Shown here: positions 12,097 through 23,608 of the stretch, one piece after another | How positions within the stretch are numbered: position 1 is the stretch's first letter | Layout: the number at the start of each line of letters is the position of its first letter | Source: Diadema setosum | Taxonomy: Eukaryota; Echinodermata; Echinoidea; Diadematoida; Diadematidae | Direction: 5' to 3' | DNA: 64,000 nt | Assembly (NCBI GenBank): GCA_033980235.1 | Contig: CM067067.1 | Span: 13,296,401 to 13,360,400 of the forward strand | Program-made: the position numbers and the translations under genes | Notes under the pieces: generated by a model | What the model was told of the DNA's origin: nothing | Databases searched by the model: none | The model's input: only the letters and a program-made list of their open reading frames with translations

Positions 12097-13110
12097 CATT
12101 CAATCATCATCATCGTCATCATCATCACCACACCAGTTTCAATCCAGGTCTGTCCCAAGAACGGGAGTGGCCAGATTTACCCCCACAATTCTCACATCAA
12201 AAGCTCTCACGTCTTCTCCCTGTCTCTCCTTCCACATTTTCTTTGGTCATCCTCGCTCTCCTGGTTCATTCACTTTAAACTCTTACTAGCAATTTCCTTT
12301 ATAAGGGAACCCAAACCCAAACAGCAATGTGGAGTGAGTAAAAGCAGCAACATTAGTAGAACACATCAGTGAAAGTTTGAGGAAAATTGGACAATCGATT
12401 ACAAAAGTTATGAATTTTTAAAGTTTTGGTATTGGAACCGCTGGATGAGGAGACTACTAGAGGTTATGACGTATGTGAGGACAACAATATAAAGAAAATA
12501 TGAAGAAAACTCTACAAAAATTCACTTTTTTAGTATAATGAAAGAGCACTTTACTAGCTTCTTTTCAAGAAAGCAGGGGGAATAATTGCTCCCCTTAACA
12601 TATGTCAGTATCAAGTTGATGGAATGTGTAATTTTCATGAGAAATAAATTTTTGTGGAATTCACCTTATATTTTCCTAACATCGTTGTCCACACATATAT
12701 CATAACCTCTAGAAGTATTTCCTCATCCAGCGGTCCTAACACCAAAACTTTAAGAATTTATAACTTTCACATCGATTGCTCGATTTTTCTCAAACTTTCG
12801 CTGATGTGTTCTACTAATGTTGATGCTTTCACTCAATCCACATTGCTCTTTGGGTTCGAGTTTCCTTCTAAATAGGACATCCTCATCCTTCCTCAAAACA
12901 TACCCATACCATCAAACTCCATTCACCCTTTATACCAGCTGTTCCACTGATTCCTTCAGACCAAACATCTCCATCATATCTCAAGTCTTTATTTTATCCA
13001 CTGCAGTAGTTTCACACCACACATCACTCTCACCGTAGCTCTCTCGATCTATCCTCCTCAAAATTGCCATTTCACTTTCCCTCAAACACTATGTCTAACT
13101 CCCATTATAT
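12097..13110 (-). mobile_element. LINE (non-LTR retrotransposon) 3' end, degenerate and split
   Basis: On the minus strand 13110-12880 reads ILRRIDRESYGESDVWC, MMEMFGLKESVEQL and WYGYVLRKDED in one frame with several stops. This is the typical stretch downstream of the reverse transcriptase of many LINEs. After a 580 bp MITE, 12296-12130 continues with EPGER and KMWKERQGEDVRAF-like residues and a LATPVLGTD-like end. It finishes in a GATGAT-type microsatellite (12097-12140), as LINE 3' tails often do. Only the C-terminal part is present. Confidence 0.7.
12297..12876. mobile_element. Long palindromic MITE (type 1) inserted in the LINE remnant
   Basis: Two arms of about 200 bp are near-perfect inverted repeats. 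The left arm (12306-12520) has CAGCAATGTGGAGTGAGT and CGCTGGATGAGGAGACTACT; the right arm (12655-12870) has the complements. Ends are AAGGGAACCCAAACCC and the complementary GGGTTCGAGTTTCCTT. A TTAA duplication is not clear here. Same family as 20949-23194. Confidence 0.75.
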
Positions 13111-13202
13111 ATAGATATAGGTCTCACACAACTTTATTTCCGATATCACAAATTCTTTTAGAGACAACAATTGCAAAGAGCTATTTGTTTACAATTATTT
13201 AC

Positions 13203-13558
13203 TGTGATATTGGTACAGAGAGAGAGGCCCAATATAAAAGAAAAGCTTGTAGAGATATGAGCTACTCAATACAGTGGCCATACAGCAGAAAGAAAAGTAA
13301 AGTAACAAAAACACAGAAGCACACAAAGAAGCACAAACACACACACACATTCTTGTAGCTACTACAACAATTTGAAAAAAAAAAAACTTTTTGCTTAAAA
13401 TCATTGTGATATTGGTATTAAAGATAGGCCTCTATAAAAGACAAGCTTGTAGAGATGTGGACTACTCAATACAGTGGACATTTAGAAAAAAAAAAGTAAA
13501 AATAAAAACACAGAAGCACACACCCACACCCACACCCACCCACACACACACTCACACC
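13203..13558. repeat. Two-unit tandem repeat, 202 bp period
   Basis: TGTGATATTGGTA starts at 13203 and 13405; both units continue through AAGCTTGTAGAGAT, ACTCAATACAGTGG and ACACAGAAGCACAC. The second unit ends in a CACACCC-type microsatellite. Confidence 0.8.
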
Positions 13559-13568
13559 ATTGAATGAA

Positions 13569-13584
13569 GGGGGGGGGGGGGGGG
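13569..13584. repeat. Poly-G tract (16 bp)
   Basis: Uninterrupted G run; a second run of 17 G lies at 14141-14157. Confidence 0.9.
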
Positions 13585-15573
13585 TCTGTTGATGGAGGGG
13601 TATGACAAAATTTGGGAATAATGTGTCCTAATTCATCTCAAAATTGATAGTCCAATTTGGGCTGTGAGAGCTTTTGCTTTGATTACATCTCCCCTCTGAT
13701 CCTCACTTTGCTGTCTTATTGTAAATCAGGTACATCAAGGCCACAACCATGCATCCTCCCTGATTCAGCCACAGGCAAACAAACATGTTGGTGCACTGGG
13801 GGTCTCAACACTTAATGCCTGCCACCTATTCAAATAGGAAGCTCTATTCTTTTCCCAGTCCTGCACAACCATGGAAATAGTATTGATTTTTTTTTTTCTG
13901 TAGCTGACTCCCCCCACCGTCTGAGAGATAAATGCACACCTTTCTCATCTCCCCCTCCTGCTCTTCCTCCCTAGCACCTTCTCTCACTTTTACCCTGGCC
14001 CTGAATACAATATAATGTAAGCAAAAACAACATTAAAGTCCCCCCTGCATGTTTACTGTTTAGTCTGTCCAAACAAAAATGTAACTCAAGAATGTAGTAA
14101 GAGCTTTGTATAACAAAAGTGTGTAGGGGATGGGGATGGTGGGGGGGGGGGGGGGGGAGCGGTAGGAAAAGAACAATAAGTGGTCCAGTGAGTGATGTTG
14201 TGGGCAATGATGTGCGCAAGGATGAATGACTGGAGGAAGAAAAGATACAGACAATCTTGGTATTGATTATCTGATTTCCCCCTTGGTGCTAAGAGCTATG
14301 GCGGACTTCTGTCAATAGCGGCAGTGCCAAAATCCAATTCCTCCGAAGGGTACAACCGGTCCCTGATACCTGTCGTGGTTTTACGCGGTGCAAACAACAA
14401 CCAAGGACTTGAAAAGATCATTTCTTGTAGTGTTACATGCATGTGAACAAGTGTGTGATGCCATCTGCTGGGACCCAGAAATAAAACTGCTGTGGATTTG
14501 GATTTTGATCTGGAATAATCAGGCCCATCATTGAGAGAGTAAGACCTATAAAGATATGTCGTGGGTCTTTCGCCTGCTTTATTGTTTAAGTCAGGATTGC
14601 ATCTAAATGAGTGCTTTGGGGAGTGCATATGGTACACGTACATGGAATTTGTGTGTTGGACGGACTTAAGGGGTGCATGTAAATTGTCCCTCCAAGTTGC
14701 AAAGCATAGTTTTATTTGCTCCTGTGACTGATTACAGAATAAAATGTGTTGTATTTGTCATTAAAGGAAAAAAAAAAAGCGATATGCAGTATGAAAAATA
14801 CTATGATGGCAGATTGTTATCTGTCTAATCTATTGATCTGTCTATCAGACCTTTCTATGTAATAAATTTGTCTGTAGCACAGTTAATTTGTCTTTGGTAT
14901 GTTATGGTTTGGCTGAGTATTGTGTGTATTGTATTTGTGATCTTCAAACAGTGAGGTACAGATATCCAATTTACTCCTATAAATACAGATTTTAAGGATC
15001 AACCCTGGATTTCTAATTTTTTTTTTTTTTTTGAGGGGGAGTAGTAAAAAGTACTAAAATAAAATGAATATGGTACAACTCAAAAGAAAGGAAATTCACT
15101 ATTTGAATAAGTGTCTTTGTAATCTAGTGATTTATCCTTTGCTACAGCTATATACAATATTTGTTCCATGTTATCACGTTACTTGTTGTACCATGTGCTA
15201 CAATGTATAAAGCACAGAGAAAAAAATAAAGTTTTGTTTTATCCCCTGCAAAGCTTAGTTATTGATTAAGTTATGATTTTTTTTTTTTGTTAATTGCTTC
15301 AGTGTACTGTTTGATGATATTAATTGTAATTGTTATGGTTGCTGAAAAAAAAGGATTAATGAATGAATGACTTTGATACCTGAGAACCGCTTTAACATAT
15401 GACGTGTGTAGTCTTGGATGTCTGAGTGTGTGGTGTTGAAACTTATCAGATAGAAACCATTCTTTACTATTATTTGATACATAGTATTGTAGATGATCAA
15501 GGTTGTTCATTAGAAATGATTGGCTTTTTTCTTTCCTGATAATTTTCATTTTTGTCTTTCTTGTGGTTTACAG

Positions 15574-15640
15574 GTGACCATAGAGAAACTTCAACATAAA
15601 ATTCAAGCCTTGAACGTTCAACTTGGTGACGTTTGGAATG
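15574..15640 (+). CDS. Exon 4: short coiled-coil segment
   Basis: The pyrimidine-rich acceptor ends TTTACAG and the donor is GTAAGC. It enters in phase 0, reads VTIEKLQHKIQALNVQLGDV and ends at Trp-Asn with one extra base (phase 1). This base plus AG of exon 5 gives Glu. Although only 67 bp, the signals are strong and the frame and heptad pattern continue from exon 3. Confidence 0.82.
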
Positions 15641-16859
15641 GTAAGCTTTACAGATAAGAGGAACAAAGGAGTATTTGCTGTACAGTCACTGTGGCTATAT
15701 TGGTATTACAACACATAGTAGATTCTTTTGACCAAAGGTGCCTCTTCTTGCTCTGCATTTTTTCTCAATGAATGTGTGCAAGTGTGATCACCAGTACAGT
15801 CAGATGTTAGTCATATCAGATATAAATGATGGCTAACTGCTGGATGCGCACCGGCTGTGGAACCACACTAGCAGTTCTTTGATGTCCATAGCTTTTGCTG
15901 AATATTTGCCACAGACCCAAGATCAGTCAAAAGAGAAATATCCTCCAAATCAATGTAGGTCCAAAGAATTAGAAATAGATAGAAAATATGATATGAGAGT
16001 CGAGCAAATTTGTGCAATCTATTCAAGAGTTACACATTAACTTGTTCCTTACGGGAACCTGGTATACTAAGTGCCCATGGTGTCACCTGATATACAGGAA
16101 CCTGGCATACCAAATTCCCAAAATGTAGACAGGAGTGTCTGCATTCATGGCCTAATTCAATTTGTGTTATGCTGCCCAGAAAAGTGGCTTTATAGAAAGA
16201 TTAAACTTTCTTATATCAATATCTGTTATCTTTCTGAATAAAAGCTATGTGTATTGAAGTTTTATTTCCCTTTTTCTAATGCAGTGTGCACTTGCGTTGC
16301 TAGATAACGCATTTGAAGATGTACGTAACAATCAAGTCTGATCTCAGTGGATTTTCAATTTCGCTGACTTCACTCAGGTGCCTCTTGTGCGTACAACAAA
16401 ACATTTTGTGAGCCCATCAGCGCACGCTCTACTCATGCCTTGCACCCGAGTTCAATATTTTCATTGTTCCATGGCACATGTAGTTGACCGTGGAAAGTTG
16501 GTACATGTACCACTTGACTGCTTTCGCACAGGTAGACTGCGAACCTGTCCATGCTCTGCCAATCTGCAAAAAAGAATCTTGTTTGGGCACTGAAGGCAAA
16601 TAAGTGTGATTTGTATGTGACTTTAGGGTACACTCCAATGATTAAATTCTTTCAGACTCTGCATCATAGTGACAGATATTAAACTTTTGACAGTACCGAA
16701 ATATTGAGAATGGGGAATATTGACAGGAAATTATCAGAGGGCTTGGCTTGGTGATGTGGTATAATTTAGGGTCTGAGGCAGAGAGATTTGTGGTAACACC
16801 AGGTGAATGTATTCCTTCAAAAAAGACTGTTGTTTATCTAAAGAAAATCTCAGGTAGAA

Positions 16860-17560
16860 GAGAGTGGAGTGTATACAACGTAGAAGCGATATAGGGAGAA
16901 TATAAGGAAGGGAAGTAGTTACAGTCAAAAGGCAGCAGTGAACTAAAAGTCAAAATTGCTCTAGTGGAGATGGGAGAATAGGAGACAGGGACAGTTGTAA
17001 AGAAGAATAGAGTGAGAACCGGGTAAAAGGGTCCAGAAATCAGTGGGAGGAGAAAGATTAACCAGAAAAGGAGGAAGGAGAAGGAGAAGGAAAAGTCTGA
17101 AAAATCATGGAGATAAGAGAGAGATGTGAAGAAGGTGAAATTTTGAAGGCTGTTTTGCAAACGAAGGAAGAAAAAGCAAAGTTGTTATTAAAGCAGTGAG
17201 GAATCAAAACTGTGAGAAGTGAGAGGGAGGAATTTGAGGGGATTCTACGAAGGACTTCCTGTGAGAAAGAGCTGTGAGAGAGAAAGAATAAATCACTAAA
17301 AGTTTTATCCTGAACTGGATTCCTTTGGAAGAAGAAAGTGGGAGAGAAGACAAAGTAGAAATTTAGTCATTAAAGGAGAGAAAAGCACTGAGAAATGAGT
17401 GCCCGTAACAACTGAAAAGTGGTGATCAGTGCTCCTGAAAAGGGCCATTTGGTTGTAAGGAAAGCAGGAAATACAAAAGAGGAAGGAAATATGGGTATTA
17501 AAAAATTGAGGAGGAAATAGACGAAAGGATAAGAGAAAGAAGTGGAGAGTCATGAAAATG
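16860..17560. repeat. Polypurine-rich segment, left arm of a dispersed inverted repeat
   Basis: The plus strand is almost all A and G for about 700 bp, so antisense frames here are artefacts of composition. The reverse complement of 16860-17125 matches 18385-18625: both contain TCTTTCTCCTCCCA, CCTCCATGATTTT and GTCTCCTATTCTCC in the same order. Confidence 0.65.
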
Positions 17561-17596
17561 GCTGAGCAGTATCTCTAGAGATCTAGAATAACTATG

Positions 17597-17688
17597 TAAC
17601 CCGTTGAGGAAGGACTGATTTTGCTACAACATGCATTTCTCACAGACACCTGTCTGAGTATACTCTGGAATCGTCCTCAACGGGTTAA
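17597..17688. mobile_element. 90 bp TTAA-type MITE, copy 1
   Basis: Ends TAACCCGTTGAGGA and TCCTCAACGGGTTAA; internal ACTGATTTTGCTACAACATG and GAGTATACTC. Its right end is continuous with the tandem array that follows. Confidence 0.8.
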
Positions 17689-18160
17689 AGATACTCTAAG
17701 TACTTGACATTGTGGACAGGTTGTCCTTCATCAGTTATGTTGGGCCTAACCTTTGGAGAAAGTAGAGGTAAATTATATGTATAATTTGTCCTCAATGGGT
17801 GAAAGATAATCAAAGTACTTGACATTTTGGACAGATTGTCCTACATCAGTTTTGTTGGGCCTTACCTTTGGAGAAAGTGGAGGTGAATTATATGTATAAT
17901 TTGTCCTCAACGGGTCAAAGATACTCTTAGACTAGTACTTGACATTTTGGACATATTGTCCTTCATCAGTTATATTGGGCCTAACCTTTGGAGAAAGTGG
18001 AGATGAATTATATGATTGTGTAATTGCATGGTCCTCGTCAACGGGTAAAAGATAATCAAAGTGCTTGACATTTTGGACAGATTGTCCTTCATTAGTGAGT
18101 GTTGGGCCTATTAACCTTTAGAGAAAGTGGAGGTGAATTATACGTGTGGAGAGTGTGGAC
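17674..18160. repeat. Tandem array, about 116 bp units, four copies
   Basis: Each unit has TCCTCAACGGGT (variants CAATGGGT), AAAGATA, AGTACTTGACATT, GGACAGATTGTCCT, CATCAGTTATGTTGGGCCT and TTTGGAGAAAGTGG. Units begin near 17674, 17790, 17904 and 18033. The first unit starts with the MITE terminus. Confidence 0.82.
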
Positions 18161-18384
18161 CTTGAAGGGGATCACCGACCACATTGGGCTGGGCGATTGG
18201 TGTTGGAGTGGGTGCTGGTGTGTTGGGGTTGTTGATTGCATTCATTGTAGAGTAGATCCGGAAGGATAAATTCAGGTGTTGGTGAGTCGAGGGCAGAGTG
18301 TAGGCCAGGAGTAGGACTACACTTTGATTTATTATTCTTCATCTCCCATAGCTCTTTCTCTCAGGAGTCCTTCCTAGGATCCAC

Positions 18385-18625
18385 TCGCCTTCCTCCATGA
18401 TTTTCCAACCTTCCAACATCTTCCTCTCCTCCTTCCTCTTTTGATTCATCTTTCTCCTCCCAATGACTTCCAAACCCTTTGGCCTGATTCTCCAGCATTC
18501 TCAACTGTTCCCGTCTCCTATTCTCCTGTCTCCATGAGTGCAACTTCAACTTCCACCTCACTATTGTCCCTGGACTGTCACTTTTTGCCGTCCTCTCTCC
18601 CTATGTCATTTCCCTCCTCTCCTCT
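18385..18625. repeat. Polypyrimidine-rich right arm of the inverted repeat
   Basis: Matches the complement of 16860-17125 with moderate divergence. About 1.26 kb containing a MITE and a tandem array lies between the arms. Confidence 0.65.
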
Positions 18626-19675
18626 CTTCCTAGGGTCTTCTTTTGGCAAACATTAGTCCTCTCAAGGACTACATTCACATTCACATGGTGCTAGCGCAAA
18701 CCTCTCTTCTTCATTTACATCACCATCCGTCCATGCAAACTTTCAAACGACACATAAATGTTGGCTATTTTTTGGTGCATTCAGAGGGGAAAATGCAGGG
18801 GGAAACAGGGTAGAGAGGAATGAAAGGAGGTTAGAACAGATGCTGTGCAAGTTCCCCGTTTTATTTGCACTGTCTCCTTGTTCAACAAAATTGTTTGAAG
18901 GGCTTCTCTCATTTGACAAGCCACCCATCCTGTCAAGTACACATGTAACCCAAAGGTGTAAATCCCGCTGCACACTACACGACCTGAGGTTGTACAACCT
19001 TCTGACCATGAGACCAAGTCATGCAGCCTGGCAACTCACATTATCTGCGACCTGACCCTAGGAACTGCAACCTGGCTCCCACGCGCTTTAGCACCCAGCG
19101 CATGTGCAGCTACCAGCTAGATAGCTAGCTGTAAACGTACAACCACTTGAAAAAATTCAACATGCGTACGTACACAAAGGAAGAATCTCGAATGAAATCC
19201 AACGTTACCGATCAACGTATGCTTTGATGCATACAGACCTTGTATAATCGTTGATGGGCAATGTAGCACACTTGCGCGAATCACAGATTTTGGAATGTAT
19301 ACCCCCAGTGGTCAGCGAATAAAGATCAATCCAATCGGGGCAACCTCTCCCGTACTACCGAGTCTGTAGAAACTCTCGCGATAATTGACAGCTAGTGTAC
19401 GGCATGTGGAGAAACCAGCAATTTTTTAATCCTGTATTTGCCACAGTAGGTCTGCACAGTCACATATATGTGCACGGGTCCGTTCTCTAGTCATTTTTTT
19501 TTTTCACGCATGCACAGTCTGGAGAATCAAAGAGGTTTATCTGAAGCCAAGTGATTTTTTTTTTCCTCCATTTGTGAATGGTAGCAAATAAGATCGATTA
19601 TACATCACAGTAAAAAAACCTCAATAACTTTTGCATGTGAATGTGGTTTCTTGGGCTGAGTTTCCACAGCAGAAC

Positions 19676-20500
19676 ATTGGGCAGAATGCATAAAAACTAG
19701 CAAATATTGCTTGTAAGCAATTTCTTCAAGCACAAGCACAAGTCCATCTAGTAAAAGATCTAGCTCAAGCAATTGCTTAAATTCATGTGCATAACGTTTT
19801 GCTTGTGCTTAAAATACCTTTTGCTTGTCCTGCACAAGCAATTGCTCGCGTTTTCAACACAAGGGACATCACAGCTGAGTGTGCGAACACAAGAACAAAG
19901 GCGAGTGTGACAGCATGTATTTGAAAGGGTGTGTGTGCACGGAAACGTTTCCTGACACAGCAGAAGAGCTATGAAATGGCTCTCATAGATGCACACATAG
20001 AGATGCACATACACATCTATACAAACACACACTCGCACTGGCTGATTCCCATCACTGCTTTAATATAGTAGCCTGGATCTGCCAGGTCGCATGCGGAGAG
20101 AGGTCTTCTTGCTCTCCACAGATATCAGACATTCTACCTGACTGTTTCTCATCACATTTTACAAGCTAACCACTGGACATTCCCGTTGTTGAAACGAAAA
20201 ATTTTCTTACACAACTTAGAATGAATTTCTTGTAGATTTATACCACTCCTGCACAAGTTTCATCTTTCTTCTATGAATATGAAAATGATACTTAAAAGCG
20301 AACGTCCCAGTGAAGCAAAAGCTCAAGCTTATTTTACAGAATTTGAATAATCATAAGCAATTGCTAGCAAGAACAAGCAAAAGGTCTGTTTTATGCACAC
20401 GTTTTTAAGCAAATGCTTGGTCTCTCAAATTGCTTGTGCTTGCTAGCAAAAGCTTTTGATTGCAAGCAATTGCTTGTTTTTATGCATACAACCGGCCCAT
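19676..20500. mobile_element. Foldback element rich in AGCAATTGCTT
   Basis: The ends ATTGGGCAGAATGCATAAAA and TTTTATGCATACAACCGGCC are partly inverted repeats. Both flanks are packed with CAAGCAATTGCTTG-type palindromes and CAAGCACAAGC repeats. No coding capacity seen in the centre. Confidence 0.6.
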
Positions 20501-21065
20501 TATTCTTGTCATTGGAAGGATGTAGCAGGTCTTCCAGGACATATCTGTAGCATGGCGGCAAACATCCCCTCATACACTTTATATAGATGCCATTAGTTCT
20601 CTTTGACCTCGTGATGTTTGGCCAATTTAAGCCGTAAAAGTGCTCACCAAAGAGGCCACTTTGTGTTTTTTTTTTTTTCTTGTGCAGTTTTCCTGAACCC
20701 CTATAATTTTTGGTGATGCTGCCCCCAGTGATCAGCTTTTTACAGGGTGATGAGAGAAGGCCACCATATAATTTCTTGTTTGTGCTCTGTTCTACCGTGC
20801 GTATTTCAAGGTCAATTTTCTTAAATAGATACTCCTACGGACGTGCATTGTAGTGAAACTCATACTCCCTATAGTTTTTTTTGGATGATGCTACATGTAT
20901 TGTACCTCCAGTGTTCTACCTTTTACAGGGCCAAAGTTCTTAATTTACTTAAAGGGCAAGTCCACCTTTATATACATGTGGATTGAATGTATGCAGCAAT
21001 ATTTGTAGAACACATCAGTGAAAGTTTGGGGAAAATCTGACAATCCGTTCAAAAGTTATGAATTT

Positions 21066-22756
21066 TTAAAGGGACTGCAATACTGGTTGAGGTGGAGATT
21101 CATGTTTTGAACATTCCTAGGTGAGATAATGAGAAACCTCATGTGAAATATGAAAGAGCATGTCATTTTAAGAAGGATTCAACATTTATTTGATGAAAAT
21201 TGGTTTTCAAATGGCTGAGATATCCAAAGAAGTGATAATGATAAAAGGCGACAGGCCACGCCTTTTATTAGGATCTCTTTGTTATACCCCCGCCAAACAA
21301 AGTTTGAAGGGGGTATATAGGAATCAGCGGACGGTCGGGCGGTCGGTCGGGCGGCCTTTTATTAGGATCGTTTGTTATACCCCCACCAAACGAAGTTTGA
21401 AGGAGGTATATAGGAATCAGCGGACGGTCGGGCGGTCGAGCGGTCGGTCGGGCGGTCGGTCCGTTGCAAATCTTGCGTCGTGAACTACTTCCTCAGTTTT
21501 CAACCGATTCCCATAAAACTTGGCACAGATGTGTGCCTTGGGTTGTAGATGTGCAAGACATATTTTTTGACAGTACCCAAAAGTACGTTGCCATGGTAAC
21601 GGCATATTATGGGCAAAAATGGGTACAAATCTTGCGTCGCGAACTCCTCCCACATTTTTTTATCAATTTTTATGAAATTATGTTGTAGGTACAGATGTTC
21701 ATCTGAATATGTTAATGTGCAAGACACATATTTCCGCAGTGGCAAAAAGTGCGTTGCCATGGTAACGGCATGTTATTGGTAAAATATAGGGCAAAATGCT
21801 TCATGGCAAAACTGCTTCATCAGTGTTCTTCCAATTCTCATGGAATTCATATTGAATGTTTGTCTTAGGATATAGGTCAGCATGACACATTTCTTGACAG
21901 TGACAAAAAGTATGTTGCCATGGTAACAGCTCACATATTATGAGCCAAAATGATGGAAAATTTTGTGTTGCAAACTACTTCCTCAGTTTTTGCCCAATTT
22001 CTATGAAACTTGGTACAGATGTGTGCCTTTGGTTGTAGATGTGCAAGACGCATTTTTTGACAGTACCAGGAAGTACGTTGCCATGGTAACGGCATATTAA
22101 TGGCAGAAGATCAAGGAAAGATCTTGCGGATTTAACTACTTCCTCAGTTTTTTGACCAAAGCTTATGAAATGTGCCACACACCTTGATCTTGGTGGGAAG
22201 ATGTGAAAGACATATTTTTCGGACGTGTCGGAAGCTGCGTTGCCATGGTAACGGCATATAAATGGCAGAAGATCAAGGAAAGATCTTGCGGATTGAACTA
22301 CTTCCTCTGTAAATGTGGCACACACATTGGTCTTGGTGGGAAGATGTGCAAGACATATTTTTTGGATTGAACTACTTCCTCAGTTTTTTACAAAAGCTTA
22401 TGAAATGTGGCACACACAATAGTCTTGGTGGGAAGATGTGCAAGACATATTTTTTGGACGTGTCGGAAGCTGCGTTGCCATGGTAATGGCATTTAAATGG
22501 CAGAAGATCAAGGAAAGATCATTCCTTGGGTAAGACTGTCGTCACGGGGCGGGGGTATTAATCACCTTCAGTGATATTTCTAGTTTCAACTTTTTTTGGA
22601 TATCTCAGCCATTTCAAAACCAATATTCATCAAATAAACTTTTGATACCCCTGAGAATTGCATGCCCTTTGACATCTCATAGAGTGGTTTCTGAATATCT
22701 CGCAAAATGTTAAAAGCTAAATCCTCACCTCAACCAGAACTGCACACACCCTGCAT
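21066..22756. mobile_element. Type 2 palindromic MITE nested in the type 1 element
   Basis: The left end is TTAAAGGGACTGCAATACTG then GTTGAGGTGG; the right end is CACCTCAACCAGAACTGCAC then ACACCCT. Arms share GGCTGAGATATCC / GGATATCTCAGCC and the ATTTATTTGATGAAAA complement. The right TTAA has decayed to GCAT. It in turn is split by the element at 21291-22583. Confidence 0.78.
21291..22583 (+). mobile_element. TACCCCCGCC-family hairpin-headed element, innermost of the nest
   Basis: The 5' hairpin is TATACCCCC, then CAAAC-AAA-GTTTG, then GGGGGTATA, followed by a CGGTCGGGCGGTCGGTC-type array. Then come diverged modules of about 150-200 bp with TATGAAACTTGGYACA and GCCATGGTAACGGCAT. The 3' end has GGCGGGGGTATTA (inverted copy of the 5' arm), a small hairpin ATCAC-CTTCA-GTGAT and the tail ATTTCTAG. 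The first about 90 bp with its flank is tandemly duplicated (second start at about 21373). Confidence 0.82.
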
Positions 22757-23608
22757 CTGCACAGTCACTGCTGGATGTCAAGACTACTAGAGTGTATGAT
22801 GTCACATGTGTGCAACGATATAAGGAAAATATAAGAATTTCACAAAATTTTACTTTTGAAAAAAGTGCATAGATCCTTGACTCGTCACTGACATATGTTA
22901 CAGGTAATATCATTCCCCCTTGCCTTTGGAAAGAGGGAAGTCAGGTGTTCTTTTATTATGCGAGAAAAGTGAAAATATCTTGAATTTTCCTTATACTTTC
23001 TTTTTATCGTCATACACATGTGACATCACAAGCTGTAGTAGTCTTCTCATCCAGCAGTGACTAAGCAGAAACTTCAAAAATTCATAACTTTTGAACGGAT
23101 TGTCCGTTTTTCCTCAAACTCTTGCTGATGTGTTCTATTAATATTGCTGCATTCACTCAATCCACATGCCTATAAAGGTGAACTTGTCCTTTAATAGGTT
23201 GGTGTCTTGTGCATGGCAAATTTAAAAATCTAGACACCTGTAAATTTTTATGGTAGCACCCTCACTCGATTACGCCCTGCCCCACTATTTTCTAAGGGGC
23301 GCAGAAAATAGTTCCAGCCAATTGCCTTATAATCCATAATTTCAACTGGAACCTCTCATTGCATGGTATATTTGATTACTATGAGATTGTACTTAATTTA
23401 GTAAATGATAACTACACATTAGTGAACCTGATTGTGCTTCTCTGTACTTTATCTGATAATTATGATATAATATGAATTGGACTTGAGGGCGATACAAAAC
23501 TTTTAGTGAGGCACTTTAATAATGCTGTATCCCCCAAAAGTAGCCAGTCCATATTATCATTATCAACCACATCAGATATCTAGAGCAAGCGTAGCTGGTA
23601 TTCTCATC

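Larger units (their letters stand above)
4016..15573 (+). other. Intron 3 (11.6 kb)
   Basis: Contains the Harbinger pseudogene, pogo MITE, LINE remnant, palindromic MITE and 202 bp tandem repeat listed separately. In 4016-9600 I see only AT-rich sequence, apart from several TACTGGTC motifs at about 4645-4750. In 11223-12096 only a short CCTCCGCC fragment. In 13590-15573 G runs and T runs, and a 115-codon antisense frame (14296-14643) that resembles nothing known to me. Confidence 0.6.
20949..23194. mobile_element. Type 1 palindromic MITE, TTAA-flanked, hosting nested elements
   Basis: TTAA at 20949-20952 and 23191-23194. The left terminus AGGGCAAGTCCACCTTTATA is complementary to the right terminus TATAAAGGTGAACTTGTCCT with two mismatches. 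The left arm stops at AATTTTTAAA (21070) and resumes near 22753 with CACTGCTGGATG, because another element is inserted. TTAAAGGG ends resemble the TTAAAGGRR ends of T2/Kolobok-type MITEs (established for those families). Confidence 0.82.

Noticed and set aside
14296..14643. Antisense 115-codon frame
   Set aside because: No recognisable motif and no neighbouring exons on that strand; likely chance.
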